From: Erysipelotrichaceae bacterium | GTDB lineage: Bacteria; Bacillota_I; Bacilli_A; Erysipelotrichales; Erysipelotrichaceae | Reading direction: 5' to 3' | Length of the DNA: 64,000 bases | Assembly (NCBI GenBank): GCA_015058955.1 | Contig: SVBJ01000001.1 | Coordinates: 62,001-126,000, forward strand | Shown: positions 52,930 to 61,310 of the stretch, one piece after another | Position numbering within the stretch: position 1 is the first letter of the stretch | Layout: every line of letters starts with the position of its first letter | Position numbers and translations under genes: made by a program | The notes under the pieces: model-generated | Seen by the model: only the letters and a program-made list of their open reading frames with translations | What the model was told of the DNA's origin: nothing | Databases searched by the model: none

Positions 52930-53050
52930 AGCAAAGAAATTGTGGAAAGAAGAAGCACCCCTTCTCACCTGATGACCTCACGGACATAGGTAAACGCTAC
53001 GATCAACTGTTTTGATTGTTTAGTGGGTGCAAACCCACTTTTCTTTTGTA
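52930..53050 (+). promoter_or_regulatory. L20-type autoregulatory leader with attenuator
   Basis: The 5' leader of infC holds GCACCCC (52956 region), which can pair with GGGTGC at 53025-53030, mutually exclusive with the terminator hairpin AGTGGGT-GCAA-ACCCACT and its TTTTCTTTT tract (53022-53048). In Bacillota, L20 binds such leaders and represses infC-rpmI-rplT. The identity as an L20 leader is inferred from position and the competing hairpins. Confidence 0.75.
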
Positions 53051-53064
53051 GGAGGTAATGTCAC

Positions 53065-53589
53065 ATAGCAAAGAAGAATCAACCTGACGATTTAGTCAAC
53101 GAAAGCATTCGCTTCAGAGAAGTTCTGGTAATTTCACCTACAGGGGAATCCTTAGGTAAAATGTCAAGCAGGGAAGCACAGGAAAAGGCATACAGCTATG
53201 ATCTGGATCTGGTTTGTGTCGCCCCGCAGGCTCAGCCGCCTGTCTGTAAGATCCTTGACTATGGCAAGTATCGTTTTGAACGGCAGAAAAAGGCCAAGGA
53301 GGCCAAGCGTAATCAGAAGGTTACGGAAGTGAAGGCTCTGCGTCTGTCACCGGTTATTGACATTGGAGACTTTGAAACCAAGGTAAAGCAGGTCACAAAG
53401 TGGATCAGCGAAGGCAACAAGGTCAAGATCGACATGCGCTTCAGAGGAAGAATGATGACCAGACAGGATGTTGGCAAGAAAGTCATGGACAATTTCATCA
53501 CTGCATTAAGTGAAGTTGCCACGGTTGACAAACAGCCTAATCTTGAAGGCAACACGTTATCATGTGTATTATCACCGATAAGAAAGTAA
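53065..53589 (+). CDS. infC: Translation initiation factor IF-3, AUA start
   Basis: IF-3 checks start codons and blocks premature 50S joining. The conserved N-terminus [20 protein letters not shown] lies upstream of the first in-frame ATG (53161), so that ATG cannot be the start. The frame is closed by TAA at 53056; only TGT, CAC and ATA follow. The ATA at 53065, nine bases after GGAGG, is the only plausible start and gives 174 residues. AUU/AUC/AUA starts are a known device for IF-3 autoregulation. The motifs [20 protein letters not shown] and KIDMRFRGR are present. An out-of-frame ATG at 53059 opens only a nine-codon frame. Confidence 0.95.
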   Translation: MAKKNQPDDLVNESIRFREVLVISPTGESLGKMSSREAQEKAYSYDLDLVCVAPQAQPPVCKILDYGKYRFERQKKAKEAKRNQKVTEVKALRLSPVIDIGDFETKVKQVTKWISEGNKVKIDMRFRGRMMTRQDVGKKVMDNFITALSEVATVDKQPNLEGNTLSCVLSPIRK

Positions 53590-53608
53590 AACGGAGGAGA
53601 ATGTATTT

Positions 53609-53803
53609 ATGCCAAAGATGAAGACAAAGCGTGCATTAGCTAAGCGCGTAAAAGTAACAGGCACAGGAAAACTGAAGAGAAGTCATGCGTATACTTCTCA
53701 CTTAGCTCCAAGAAAGACCCACAAGCAGAAGGTTCATTTAAGAAAGTCTGCACTTGTAGATCCAAGCGATTACAAGCGCATCAAGAAGCTGCTTCATAAC
53801 TAG
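53609..53803 (+). CDS. rpmI: 50S ribosomal protein L35
   Basis: This 64-residue, very basic protein begins [20 protein letters not shown] and has the family segment [33 protein letters not shown] precedes the ATG. It is the middle gene of infC-rpmI-rplT. Confidence 0.98.
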   Translation: MPKMKTKRALAKRVKVTGTGKLKRSHAYTSHLAPRKTHKQKVHLRKSALVDPSDYKRIKKLLHN

Positions 53804-53817
53804 GAGGTAAAGAAAGT

Positions 53818-54183
53818 ATGCCAAGATCAGTAAACGGAACAGTAAAGCGTAACCGTCATAGAAGAACATTAAAGTTAGCCAAGGGTTATTTCGGTTCAAA
53901 GCATGCGTTATACCGCACAGCTCATGAACAGGTAATGCATTCATTAAAGTATGCTTACAGAGACAGAAGAACCTTAAAGCGTGAAATGAGAAAGTTATGG
54001 ATCGCCCGTATCAACGCTGCTGCTCATACCAATGACATTAACTATTCACTGTTAACTCATGGTCTGAAGTTAGCCAAGATCGACATCAACAGAAAGATGT
54101 TATCAGAACTGGCCATCCATGATCCAAAGGCTTTCAGCACACTCTGTGACAAGGCCAAGAAGGCTCTGGAAAAGAACGCTTAA
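53818..54183 (+). CDS. rplT: 50S ribosomal protein L20
   Basis: L20 binds 23S rRNA early in 50S assembly and represses its own operon through the leader. The 121-residue product starts with the usual basic tail ([20 protein letters not shown]) and ends with helical segments ([19 protein letters not shown]). TAGGAGG lies before the ATG, 14 bases after rpmI. Confidence 0.98.
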   Translation: MPRSVNGTVKRNRHRRTLKLAKGYFGSKHALYRTAHEQVMHSLKYAYRDRRTLKREMRKLWIARINAAAHTNDINYSLLTHGLKLAKIDINRKMLSELAIHDPKAFSTLCDKAKKALEKNA

Positions 54184-54199
54184 TCATTAAAGTAAAATT

Positions 54200-54238
54200 G
54201 AGACTGAAATGTACTTAGTACATGGAAGTCTCTTTTTT
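54200..54238 (+). terminator. Terminator of infC-rpmI-rplT
   Basis: GAGACT pairs with AGTCTC; an inner ATGTAC/GTACAT stem extends it, followed by TTTTTT. Confidence 0.88.
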
Positions 54239-54296
54239 GATGTAAAATAACTGTATTGAGGTGTATAATGCCTTAGTCAGCAGGGAGGGTGATCAT

Positions 54297-54890
54297 ATGG
54301 ATATAATGATTGCGACCGGAAATAAGAACAAGGTCAGAGAATATAAGGAAATGCTGGAGCCATTGGGATTTACTGTTCACGATACCAGTGAACTGACAGA
54401 TTACATCGAACCGGTTGAAGACGGTACGACATTTGCGGAAAATGCCCTGATCAAGGCCAGAGGTGTCTTTGATCATGTTTCTATGATTTCCATTGCGGAC
54501 GATTCCGGTCTTTCCATCAGAGCTCTTGATAATGAACCGGGCATTCATTCAGCCCGTTACATGGAGGGATACGGTTATCCTGAAAAGAACCGTAACCTCA
54601 TTGAAAGACTTAAGGGATGTGATGACCGCTTTGCCTGGTTTACCTGTGACATTGCCCTGATCGATCATAACGGTCAGCCTCATGTCTTTGAAGGGATCAT
54701 GGAAGGAGAAATAGCTTACGAACCTGCCGGCAGTAACGGCTTTGGCTATGATCCGATCTTCTGGCTGGGGCAATACGGCAAAACCAGTGCTCAGCTGACT
54801 CCTGATCAGAAAAATGCCATATCCCACCGCGGCCAGGCTACCAGAAAACTGCTGGAATTCCTGAAGAAGGAGTATGACAATGAAGAATAA
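54297..54890 (+). CDS. rdgB: XTP/dITP diphosphatase (RdgB/HAM1)
   Basis: This house-cleaning enzyme hydrolyses non-canonical purine triphosphates. The 197-residue product from the ATG at 54297 (after AGGGAGGG) starts MDIMIATGNKNKVREYKEML and has TFAENALIKAR, IADDSGLSIRALDNEPGIHSARY and GSNGFGYDPIFW, with SHRGQA at the end. It overlaps the next gene, suggesting an operon through trmL. Confidence 0.96.
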   Translation: MDIMIATGNKNKVREYKEMLEPLGFTVHDTSELTDYIEPVEDGTTFAENALIKARGVFDHVSMISIADDSGLSIRALDNEPGIHSARYMEGYGYPEKNRNLIERLKGCDDRFAWFTCDIALIDHNGQPHVFEGIMEGEIAYEPAGSNGFGYDPIFWLGQYGKTSAQLTPDQKNAISHRGQATRKLLEFLKKEYDNEE

Positions 54891-55530
54891 GTCACTGTTT
54901 TATGTTTCAACAATAAGCTGGATGGCTTTTGTGATGGCTGTCTCAATTGCCATACCAATTCTTTTCAGACCATTCTATTATGCTCACATCAAGCCTTACC
55001 GGCTGGTAGAAGAGAGCGGATACAGTGAACAGCAGATAAAGGAAGCCTATGATGACATGCTGGATTTCTGCCTGTTTGGCGGTGATTTCAAGACCGGAGA
55101 CATGAAATGGTCTCAGGACGGCAGGCGGCACTTTGAAGATGTCGGTAAACTGTTCCGTCTGGATTTCATCGTCGGAGGCATCGGACTGGCAGGAATCATA
55201 ATTACCGGTCTGATCAACAGGGGAAAACGGCCTTTTACGGTAAAGGGCCATACCTCTCAGTTCTGGCGGGGTGTCTATACTCTGGTACTGTTTGTGATGT
55301 TGGGAGTACTGGGATCAGTTAATTTCAGCCGTTTCTTCGTGCTGTTTCACAAGGTGTTTTTCCCGGGCAAGACCAACTGGATCTTCTATCCAAATAAAGA
55401 TGAGATCATCCTGGTACTGCCGGAAGAATTCTTCCGTAACTGTGCCATTGCGATCGTGGCAATACTGGTCATTCTGACCGTTAGCCTGATCGTGACGGAG
55501 AAAAGAAGACTTAGGAGGCTGGAAGCATGA
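54880..55530 (+). CDS. TIGR01906-like integral membrane protein
   Basis: This 216-residue protein has about four hydrophobic segments (WMAFVMAVSIAIPILF, FIVGGIGLAGIIITGLI, GVYTLVLFVMLGVLGSVN, NCAIAIVAILVILTVSLIV) and the extracellular YDDMLDFCLFGGDF and SRFFVLFHKVFFPGKTNWIF stretches typical of TIGR01906 proteins. The start at 54880 suits AGGAG. Function is unknown. Confidence 0.85.
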   Translation: MKNKSLFYVSTISWMAFVMAVSIAIPILFRPFYYAHIKPYRLVEESGYSEQQIKEAYDDMLDFCLFGGDFKTGDMKWSQDGRRHFEDVGKLFRLDFIVGGIGLAGIIITGLINRGKRPFTVKGHTSQFWRGVYTLVLFVMLGVLGSVNFSRFFVLFHKVFFPGKTNWIFYPNKDEIILVLPEEFFRNCAIAIVAILVILTVSLIVTEKRRLRRLEA

Positions 55531-56057
55531 TCCATCTGGTGTTATATCAACCGGAAATACCGCCTAATACCGGAAATGTCATCAGAACTGCCATGGCAAC
55601 CGGCAGTGTCGTTCACCTGATCAAGCCCTATGGCTTTGTGTTAAATGAGAAACATCTGAAAAGAGCCGGCATGGATTATGTCGATTTGACAGACATCAGG
55701 GAACATCTCAACTGGACGGATTTCATGGAAACAGAAAAGCCTGTCAACATTTTCTTCCTTACCCGTTATGGGCATAAGGCTCCGGATCAGTTTGATTTTA
55801 CAAAATGTGAAGGTGACATTTATCTGGTCTTCGGCAGGGAATCAACCGGAATTGACAAGGCGATCCTCAAGGATCATCTTGATCACTGCATCAGGCTGCC
55901 GATGAAACGGGAAGCCCGCAGTCTCAATCTTTCCAACTGCGTGGCCATCATGACCTATGAGGTATTAAGACAGCTGGGCTATCCGGGTTTATCCGGTGAT
56001 GAAGTAATCAAGGGAAGCGATTTCCTGGAAAGAAACGAGTGGAAGCAGGTTGATTAG
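55527..56057 (+). CDS. trmL: tRNA (cytidine/uridine-34-2'-O)-methyltransferase TrmL
   Basis: TrmL methylates the wobble base of tRNA-Leu isoacceptors. The 176-residue SPOUT protein has VLYQPEIPPNTGNVIRT, FGRESTGIDKAIL and RSLNLSNCVAIMTYEVLRQL. It is the minimal domain length. The start overlaps the preceding stop (ATGA). Confidence 0.94.
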   Translation: MIHLVLYQPEIPPNTGNVIRTAMATGSVVHLIKPYGFVLNEKHLKRAGMDYVDLTDIREHLNWTDFMETEKPVNIFFLTRYGHKAPDQFDFTKCEGDIYLVFGRESTGIDKAILKDHLDHCIRLPMKREARSLNLSNCVAIMTYEVLRQLGYPGLSGDEVIKGSDFLERNEWKQVD

Positions 56058-56074
56058 CGAAACCTCAGCCTGTA

Positions 56075-56083
56075 TGATATAAT
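56075..56083 (+). promoter_or_regulatory. Extended -10 promoter of the small-protein/ridA operon
   Basis: TGaTATAAT at 56075-56083, 19 bases before the 57-residue ORF. Confidence 0.65.
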
Positions 56084-56102
56084 ACGGAAAAGGAGAAGAG
56101 GA

Positions 56103-56276
56103 ATGCTGGAAAATACCAATGACTACATGTCGATATTTACCGTTCTGTTCATACTGGCAGTAATAGTATGGGCGGGCTTTCATCTGCTCTCCTTACGTAC
56201 CACAGCCCGTCATCTGCGTCAGGAGGCGGACTACTACAGTCTTAAAAAGGAAAAGAATAAAGTAAAAAAGGTGTAA
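56103..56276 (+). CDS. Small single-pass membrane protein (57 aa)
   Basis: The ATG at 56103, after AAAAGGAGAAGAGGA, opens a 57-codon frame. The product has a short polar start (MLENTNDYMS), one transmembrane helix (IFTVLFILAVIVWAGFHLL) and a basic cytoplasmic tail rich in Arg and Lys (RTTARHLRQEADYYSLKKEK). The strong ribosome-binding site, own promoter and a three-base gap to ridA support a real gene. No family recognised. Confidence 0.72.
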   Translation: MLENTNDYMSIFTVLFILAVIVWAGFHLLSLRTTARHLRQEADYYSLKKEKNKVKKV

Positions 56277-56279
56277 GTT

Positions 56280-56717
56280 ATGTTTGCTAAAGCTATTAAA
56301 CCGGCCAGCGGTCCTAAGGCCATTGGACCATATTCTCCAGCCATCAAGCTGGGTGACTTTGTTTATCTCTCCGGACAGATCCCGGTAGATCCTGTTACCA
56401 ATGAACTGGTAAATGGTGACATCGCTCAGCAGACTCATCAGGTAATGCAGAACATCATTACCATTCTTGATGAGATGAATCTGAGACTAGATCACGTTGT
56501 CAAGACAACGGTATTCTTATCTGACATGAAGAACTTTGCTGCCATGAATGAAGTCTATGCGCAGTATTTTGAAGAACCTTACCCAGCCAGAAGCTGCGTT
56601 CAGGTCGGTGCACTGCCAAAGGGTGCCGATGTTGAGATCGAGTGTCTGGTAATTGATACTCTGAGATACGAACAGAGCTGCAGCGGAAGCTGTTCTGACT
56701 GCCGGGGCTGTGAATAA
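56280..56717 (+). CDS. ridA: RidA-family enamine/imine deaminase with Cys-rich tail
   Basis: RidA hydrolyses reactive enamines and imines such as 2-aminoacrylate. The 145-residue product has KAIGPYSPAIKLGDFVYLSG, the Arg of YPARSCVQVGALPKGADVEIE and the family fold length. The last 14 residues, SCSGSCSDCRGCE plus a preceding Gln, are an extra tail with four cysteines (C-x3-C-x2-C-x2-C) not usual in RidA. It could bind a metal. AAGGTG precedes the ATG. Confidence 0.93.
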   Translation: MFAKAIKPASGPKAIGPYSPAIKLGDFVYLSGQIPVDPVTNELVNGDIAQQTHQVMQNIITILDEMNLRLDHVVKTTVFLSDMKNFAAMNEVYAQYFEEPYPARSCVQVGALPKGADVEIECLVIDTLRYEQSCSGSCSDCRGCE

Positions 56718-57574
56718 TGCAGTCCAATGACAAGTTAACTGTCAGAAGTCTGCTTCTGGCTGTCCTTTCCGGTCTGCTGGCGGCCTTCAACCTGAAGGTC
56801 TTTGTTCATGCCGGCAATCTGACACCGGCCGGTTTTTCCGGAACGGCTGTCGTGCTGGAAAGACTGTCAGAGACCTATCTGCCGTTTAAGCTGTCATACG
56901 GTGTTCTGTATCTGCTGCTGAACATACCGGGTACCCTGGTAATTCTGAAGACTCTGGGAAAGAGATTCACTATTCTCTCCCGGATTGACATCTTGCTGAC
57001 CGCTACCCTGGTAAGCGTAATTCCGTCTCTGGACATCACCAATGATCTGCTGCTGATCAGCGTTTTCGGCGGTGTGCTTAACGGCATATCCGACTGCCTG
57101 GTCCTGGAATCAGGCGGTTGCGGCGGGGGAACTCATTTCTGGGCTATCTTCCTGTCCCGCAAGTACCAGAAATCCATGTGGAATGTCGTTCTGATCCTCA
57201 ATGCGTTCCTGTTATTGGTATCCGGAATGCTGTTTAACTGGGAGACGGCATTATACTCAATAATCTTCCAGTTCGTTTCCACGCAGGTCATTGATCACTA
57301 TGACAACCGCTACAGAAGAACGACCTTCATCATCATCACGGAAAAGCCTGATGAGATCACGGAAGCCGTCTTCAGACTGCTGGGACATTCCGTTACCAGA
57401 TTCAGAGGTGAAGGCAGTTATTCCCATGAAATCAAGGAAGTGCTGTACACCGTCTGCGGCAAGTATGAGGAAAAGCATCTTACCGACGTAATCATGGATA
57501 TCGACCCGAAAGCCTTTGTGAACATCATGGACAGTCACAGGGTAGTGGGAAACTTCAAGCAGAAACCATATTAA
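56717..57574 (+). CDS. YitT-family membrane protein with DUF2179 domain
   Basis: This 285-residue protein has five to six transmembrane segments in the first 200 residues, with LTPAGFSGTAVVLERL, LNIPGTLVILKTLGKRF and GGCGGGTHFWAIFLSRKY, followed by the soluble DUF2179 domain (TTFIIITEKPDEITEAVF, VMDIDPKAFVNIMD). Transport function is suspected but unknown. The start codon shares one base with the ridA stop. Confidence 0.93.
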   Translation: MQSNDKLTVRSLLLAVLSGLLAAFNLKVFVHAGNLTPAGFSGTAVVLERLSETYLPFKLSYGVLYLLLNIPGTLVILKTLGKRFTILSRIDILLTATLVSVIPSLDITNDLLLISVFGGVLNGISDCLVLESGGCGGGTHFWAIFLSRKYQKSMWNVVLILNAFLLLVSGMLFNWETALYSIIFQFVSTQVIDHYDNRYRRTTFIIITEKPDEITEAVFRLLGHSVTRFRGEGSYSHEIKEVLYTVCGKYEEKHLTDVIMDIDPKAFVNIMDSHRVVGNFKQKPY

Positions 57575-57592
57575 AAGCCGAAAGGCTTTTTT
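57573..57592 (+). terminator. Terminator of the ridA-yitT operon
   Basis: AAAAGCC-GAAA-GGCTTTT followed by TT. Confidence 0.9.
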
Positions 57593-57645
57593 CTTTCAGG
57601 ATAAACGCACCCTCCTTACTAAACAGTAGTGAAAGAGTGTGAGTC

Positions 57646-58458
57646 ATGAAAAAGAAACATCTTATCATAATCATCGCTGCCGCCCTGATTATCATTGTAA
57701 TGCTTGTCTTAAGAACCATCGGAAATACCCTGATGATGGACAGCATTTCCTTTACGGAAGTCAGCCTTGACAGCTTCCAACAGCAGTATAAGACCACGGC
57801 AACGGTAAAGGGACATCTGCACAGTTATTATTACAATGGCATTGTTACTGAGTGCTGCTTTACTGTGGGTGACTGGTTGGAGGCTGACAGCGTCATCCTG
57901 AAATATCTGGATGGGGAAAACCGGGAATGCGAACTGAAAAGTGAAACGGCAGGGATCATCAGGGAACTGAGCGGAAACTGCGTAACTGTCGAAGATTCGG
58001 ATTACTATCTTCTGGCTAAAGTACCGTTGGACAGGTTCTTTCTGATAAATGAACAGACAGTCTGTCTGTTTTCCTCATCATCATCTTCCTTCAGGGCAAC
58101 CGTTACGGCTAAAAGCCGTTACCGGCAGCAGGATGCTTCCCGGAATACCGCTGCCATAATACTGCAGCTGGAAAGCAGTGAAGGACTGTTACTGAATCAG
58201 AAAGGAAATCTGACCATTCCATTGCGGACAGTAAATGATGTCTGGACAGTCAGAAGGGAAGCGCTGCTGGAAAGAAATGACGGTTATTATCTTTTAAAGG
58301 CTGACTGGGTGAACAGAAAGGATCATTGGGAAAAATACCTTATTAAGGTAAAAGTGGAAATGGCGGATGACCAGAGGGCAGTTATAAGCGGCATCGAAAT
58401 TGAAAACCTGAAGGTGTGCATCATTGACGATCTGCTGAAGGAGCTTATTGATGATTGA
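57646..58458 (+). CDS. Membrane-anchored HlyD/MFP-like adaptor subunit
   Basis: This 270-residue protein has one N-terminal transmembrane helix (HLIIIIAAALIIIVMLVL) and an extracytoplasmic beta-rich region resembling adaptor proteins of MacA/HlyD type (TATVKGHLHSYYYNGIVTEC, GDWLEADSVILKYLDGENRE, then late PLRTVNDVWTVRREALLE). The similarity is weak and the call leans on the two ABC genes that follow it. In Gram-positive cells such adaptors assist lipid, peptide or antibiotic export. It overlaps the ATPase gene. Confidence 0.65.
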   Translation: MKKKHLIIIIAAALIIIVMLVLRTIGNTLMMDSISFTEVSLDSFQQQYKTTATVKGHLHSYYYNGIVTECCFTVGDWLEADSVILKYLDGENRECELKSETAGIIRELSGNCVTVEDSDYYLLAKVPLDRFFLINEQTVCLFSSSSSSFRATVTAKSRYRQQDASRNTAAIILQLESSEGLLLNQKGNLTIPLRTVNDVWTVRREALLERNDGYYLLKADWVNRKDHWEKYLIKVKVEMADDQRAVISGIEIENLKVCIIDDLLKELIDD

Positions 58459-59128
58459 ACTTCGCAACATCTGCAAGACTTACCATACCGTCACTCAGGA
58501 TATAAAGGCGCTTGACCGTCTTGAACTGACGATCAGGGATGGTGAGTTTCTGGCTTTAGTTGGCCACAGCGGCTGCGGCAAGACCACACTGCTGAACATT
58601 CTGGCTGGATATGACAGCTATGACTGCGGCAGTTATCTGCATGACGGGGTTGCGGTCAGCCGTCCCGGTGCCTTAAGTGAAAGTGCGTATTTCCGCTATG
58701 AGATCGCCACTGTCTTTCAGGAATACAATCTGCTGCCCTACCTTAATGTCCGGGACAACATTGCTCTGGCAGCCCGCTACCGGAAAACGGGAGAAAGCAG
58801 GAAAAAAACAGAGGAACTGCTGAAAAGACTTGATCTGACCGGGATGGGCGGGATGTATCCCCATCAGCTTTCAGGCGGACAGAAACAGCGAGTGGCGATT
58901 GCCCGTGCCCTGATGAAACAGCCGGGCATCATTCTGGCCGATGAACCCACCGGGGCTCTGGATGTCTCCAGTGCCAGAAACATCATGAACATCTTCAGGA
59001 CCCTGAATACTCAGGGCATGACAATCATACTGGTTACCCATGATCTCAACATTGCCAGGCAGTGTCAGAGCATTGCGGTAATGGAGAAGGGAAATGTGGC
59101 TGTTAAAAGAGATCTATTACCATCGTAG
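58451..59128 (+). CDS. MacB/LolD-type ABC transporter ATPase
   Basis: This 225-residue ATPase has Walker [11 protein letters not shown]-loop [13 protein letters not shown], signature [12 protein letters not shown], Walker [13 protein letters not shown] and VTHD. The [10 protein letters not shown] and ADEPTGALD signatures are typical of MacB/LolD (FtsE-like) ATPases. The start at 58451 is seven bases after AAGGAG, inside the adaptor gene. It pairs with the permease at 59094. Confidence 0.93.
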   Translation: MIELRNICKTYHTVTQDIKALDRLELTIRDGEFLALVGHSGCGKTTLLNILAGYDSYDCGSYLHDGVAVSRPGALSESAYFRYEIATVFQEYNLLPYLNVRDNIALAARYRKTGESRKKTEELLKRLDLTGMGGMYPHQLSGGQKQRVAIARALMKQPGIILADEPTGALDVSSARNIMNIFRTLNTQGMTIILVTHDLNIARQCQSIAVMEKGNVAVKRDLLPS

Positions 59129-60164
59129 AGAGCACTATCTCAGCATGCTGGCACAGACGACGGCGGTTTTTCTGCTGCTGATGGTCAGTGTGATGTGCGA
59201 CAGTGGGGAGGCACTGCTGAAGGGACAGGTAAGTAAACTTGGCCTGGATGTCACACTCACTCAGATAACGGATGCTTCAGCTCTTCCGGTTAACTGGGAG
59301 AGGGAATTCATCAGACGTTATGGCATAAAACAGTTCTGCAGGTATCGCAGTGTTCCCTTTGAAAAGCTGCAGATCGTAAGCTGTGATCCTGGACTGAAGG
59401 AACTGTTCTCACTGGAAATGGATAAAGGCAGTTTTCTGGATGAATGCGATGCTCTTTACAATGCCGATAAGGTGGTACTGGGACACACCAGCTGGAAAGA
59501 ACTGGGTCGCCCGGGAATAGGTGATCTGATCTGTCTTGACGGTGTCAGTTTCAGGGTTACCGGAGTTCTTAAGGAATACAGCGAGAACCTGTTTGTTGAC
59601 CTTGACAACAGCATCTTCATTCCTTCCGGCTACCGTTTTTCCCAACGGCCTGAAAGCATCAGTTATTATTTCCGCTGCGGTGATCATTACGTGGAGGACT
59701 GGCTGCAGGAAACCCTGGGCCACGATAACTGTCTGATAATAAGCCAGCAGGGAATGGCTGAAGCCATTGATTCCATCTTCAGGGGTGTCAGAGGGATCCT
59801 GAGTGTCATCAGTGCGGTTTCCCTGGTGGTGGCCTTTATGGGACTAATAAACAGTTCACTGAACAATGTCCGGAAAAGAAGCTATGAAATAGGCATAAAA
59901 AAGTCACTGGGAGCCAGTGACAGGGATATTTACCGCCAGTTTGTCCTTGAAGGCATCTTCATCATTGCATCATCCGTAATTATGGCTTTACGGGGAGTAG
60001 CTGGGGTAATGGCGATAATGCCGCAGGAGTTAAGAGTATTCAATGCTTCCCGATGTGTGGCGATCATCTTCAAAGTGATGGCGGCAGGACTGGTCTGTTC
60101 ACTGTATCCGGCCATAAAGGCGTCCCGAACGACCGTTATCGGCTCATTACGTGGAAAGCAGTAA
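59094..60164 (+). CDS. MacB-like ABC transporter permease (FtsX domain)
   Basis: This 356-residue protein has one N-terminal transmembrane helix (HYLSMLAQTTAVFLLLMVSV), a large extracytoplasmic MacB-PCD-like region (VVLGHTSWKELGRPGIGDLI) and three C-terminal helices with the FtsX hallmark NVRKRSYEIGIKKSLGASDRDIYRQF. The third helix has a kinked RGVAG segment. The start overlaps the ATPase by 35 bases. Probably exports or extracts a hydrophobic or peptide substrate. Confidence 0.9.
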   Translation: MWLLKEIYYHRREHYLSMLAQTTAVFLLLMVSVMCDSGEALLKGQVSKLGLDVTLTQITDASALPVNWEREFIRRYGIKQFCRYRSVPFEKLQIVSCDPGLKELFSLEMDKGSFLDECDALYNADKVVLGHTSWKELGRPGIGDLICLDGVSFRVTGVLKEYSENLFVDLDNSIFIPSGYRFSQRPESISYYFRCGDHYVEDWLQETLGHDNCLIISQQGMAEAIDSIFRGVRGILSVISAVSLVVAFMGLINSSLNNVRKRSYEIGIKKSLGASDRDIYRQFVLEGIFIIASSVIMALRGVAGVMAIMPQELRVFNASRCVAIIFKVMAAGLVCSLYPAIKASRTTVIGSLRGKQ

Positions 60165-60196
60165 ATTATTGTCTAGGAAAAAAACGGAAATGATAC

Positions 60197-60202
60197 TATA
60201 AT
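60197..60202 (+). promoter_or_regulatory. -10 box six bases before a start codon
   Basis: TATAAT at 60197-60202, followed by GATGTC and ATG. The spacing equals that at 25725-25737, so the transcript should start at the AUG. No good -35 box. Confidence 0.55.
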
Positions 60203-60208
60203 GATGTC

Positions 60209-60289
60209 ATGAAAATCAATCTGAAGTTCTGGGTTCCTGTCATCATGACAGTGTTATGCATTATCCTCATTCTGATCTTCAAATGGTAG
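60209..60289 (+). CDS. Putative 26-residue membrane peptide
   Basis: The frame encodes MKINLKFWVPVIMTVLCIIL plus ILIFKW and then stops: a Lys-anchored single transmembrane helix. A -10 box six bases ahead and a terminator 22 bases behind make a compact transcription unit. No ribosome-binding site exists, so translation would have to be leaderless. It could be a regulator of the neighbouring exporter or a type-I-toxin-like peptide, or it may be chance. No family recognised. Confidence 0.45.
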   Translation: MKINLKFWVPVIMTVLCIILILIFKW

Positions 60290-60310
60290 AATGAGACTTT
60301 GAAACCATGA

Positions 60311-60345
60311 AAAAATGGGCTTAGAAGATATCTATGCCCATTTTT
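60311..60345. terminator. Bidirectional terminator at the trpS end
   Basis: AAAAATGGGC pairs with GCCCATTTTT around a 15-base loop that includes the trpS stop codon. Confidence 0.85.
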
Positions 60346-61310
60346 CTCTGTACTTTTTTCAGCTTTCTGAAAGCGATGTGGTGAGCTTTTTCGGCTCCCT
60401 GTTTCAGGGTATCCTTGATCAGGGAACCCCGCAGGATCTCATTGTATCGGTTCTGGATCTTTTCCAGTTCCCGGCAGACGACGTCAGCGACTTCCTTCTT
60501 GAATTCGCCATAGCCTTTTCCTTCATATCTGGCAACGATGGAATCGATGCTTTCCCCGGACAGGGAGGACATGATCTCCAGCAGGTTGGAAACGCCAGGC
60601 TGCTTTTCTTTGTCATAATTGACTCTGCCTTCCATGTCGGTTACCGCTGACATGATCTTCTTGCGGGCGACCTTGAGGTCATCCAGCAGGTAGATGCAGC
60701 CCTTGTTGGATTCTTCCGACTTGCTCATCTTTTTGGAAGGATCGGAGAGTGACATGATGCGGGCGCCGACCTTGGCGATCAATGGTTCAGGTACGACGAA
60801 GGTTTCGGAATAGCGGTTGTTGAAGCGCTGAGCCAGGTCTCTGGTCAGTTCAACATGCTGTTTCTGGTCTTCACCGACCGGTACGTAATCAGCGTCATAA
60901 AGCAGAATGTCGGCAGCCATTAAAGGCGGATAGACAAACAGACCGGTGGAAATGCTTTCGTTGGTGGCATTGGAAGTCTTTTCCTTGAACTGCGTCATTC
61001 TTCCCAGCTCACCCATGTAGCTCATGCAGGTCATTATCCAGCCAAGCTGAGCATGTTCATAGACATCTGACTGTAGGAAGATCGTACACTTTTCCGGATC
61101 AAGACCGCAGGCCAGGTATAAGGCAATGGCGTCCTTGAGGTTCTTTCTTAATTCCTTTGGTTCGATTGGAACCGTAATGCAGTGCAGGTTCGCAATGAAA
61201 ACATACAGTTCATAGTCGTCCTGATACTTTACGAAATTACGCAGTGCTCCGATGTAGTTGCCCAGGGTAAGTTCCCCGGTAGGCTTGATGCCGCTTACCA
61301 TTCTCTTCAT
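60321..61310 (-). CDS. trpS: Tryptophanyl-tRNA synthetase
   Basis: TrpRS charges tRNA-Trp. The 329-residue class-Ic enzyme starts MKRMVSGIKPTGELTLGNYI with the HIGH-equivalent TLGNYIG, and has GEDQKQHVELTRDLAQRFN and DPSKKMSKSEE. AGGAGGAATGTTTT precedes the ATG. A tryptophan T-box controls it. Confidence 0.97.
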   Translation of the reverse strand: MKRMVSGIKPTGELTLGNYIGALRNFVKYQDDYELYVFIANLHCITVPIEPKELRKNLKDAIALYLACGLDPEKCTIFLQSDVYEHAQLGWIMTCMSYMGELGRMTQFKEKTSNATNESISTGLFVYPPLMAADILLYDADYVPVGEDQKQHVELTRDLAQRFNNRYSETFVVPEPLIAKVGARIMSLSDPSKKMSKSEESNKGCIYLLDDLKVARKKIMSAVTDMEGRVNYDKEKQPGVSNLLEIMSSLSGESIDSIVARYEGKGYGEFKKEVADVVCRELEKIQNRYNEILRGSLIKDTLKQGAEKAHHIAFRKLKKVQRKMGIDIF

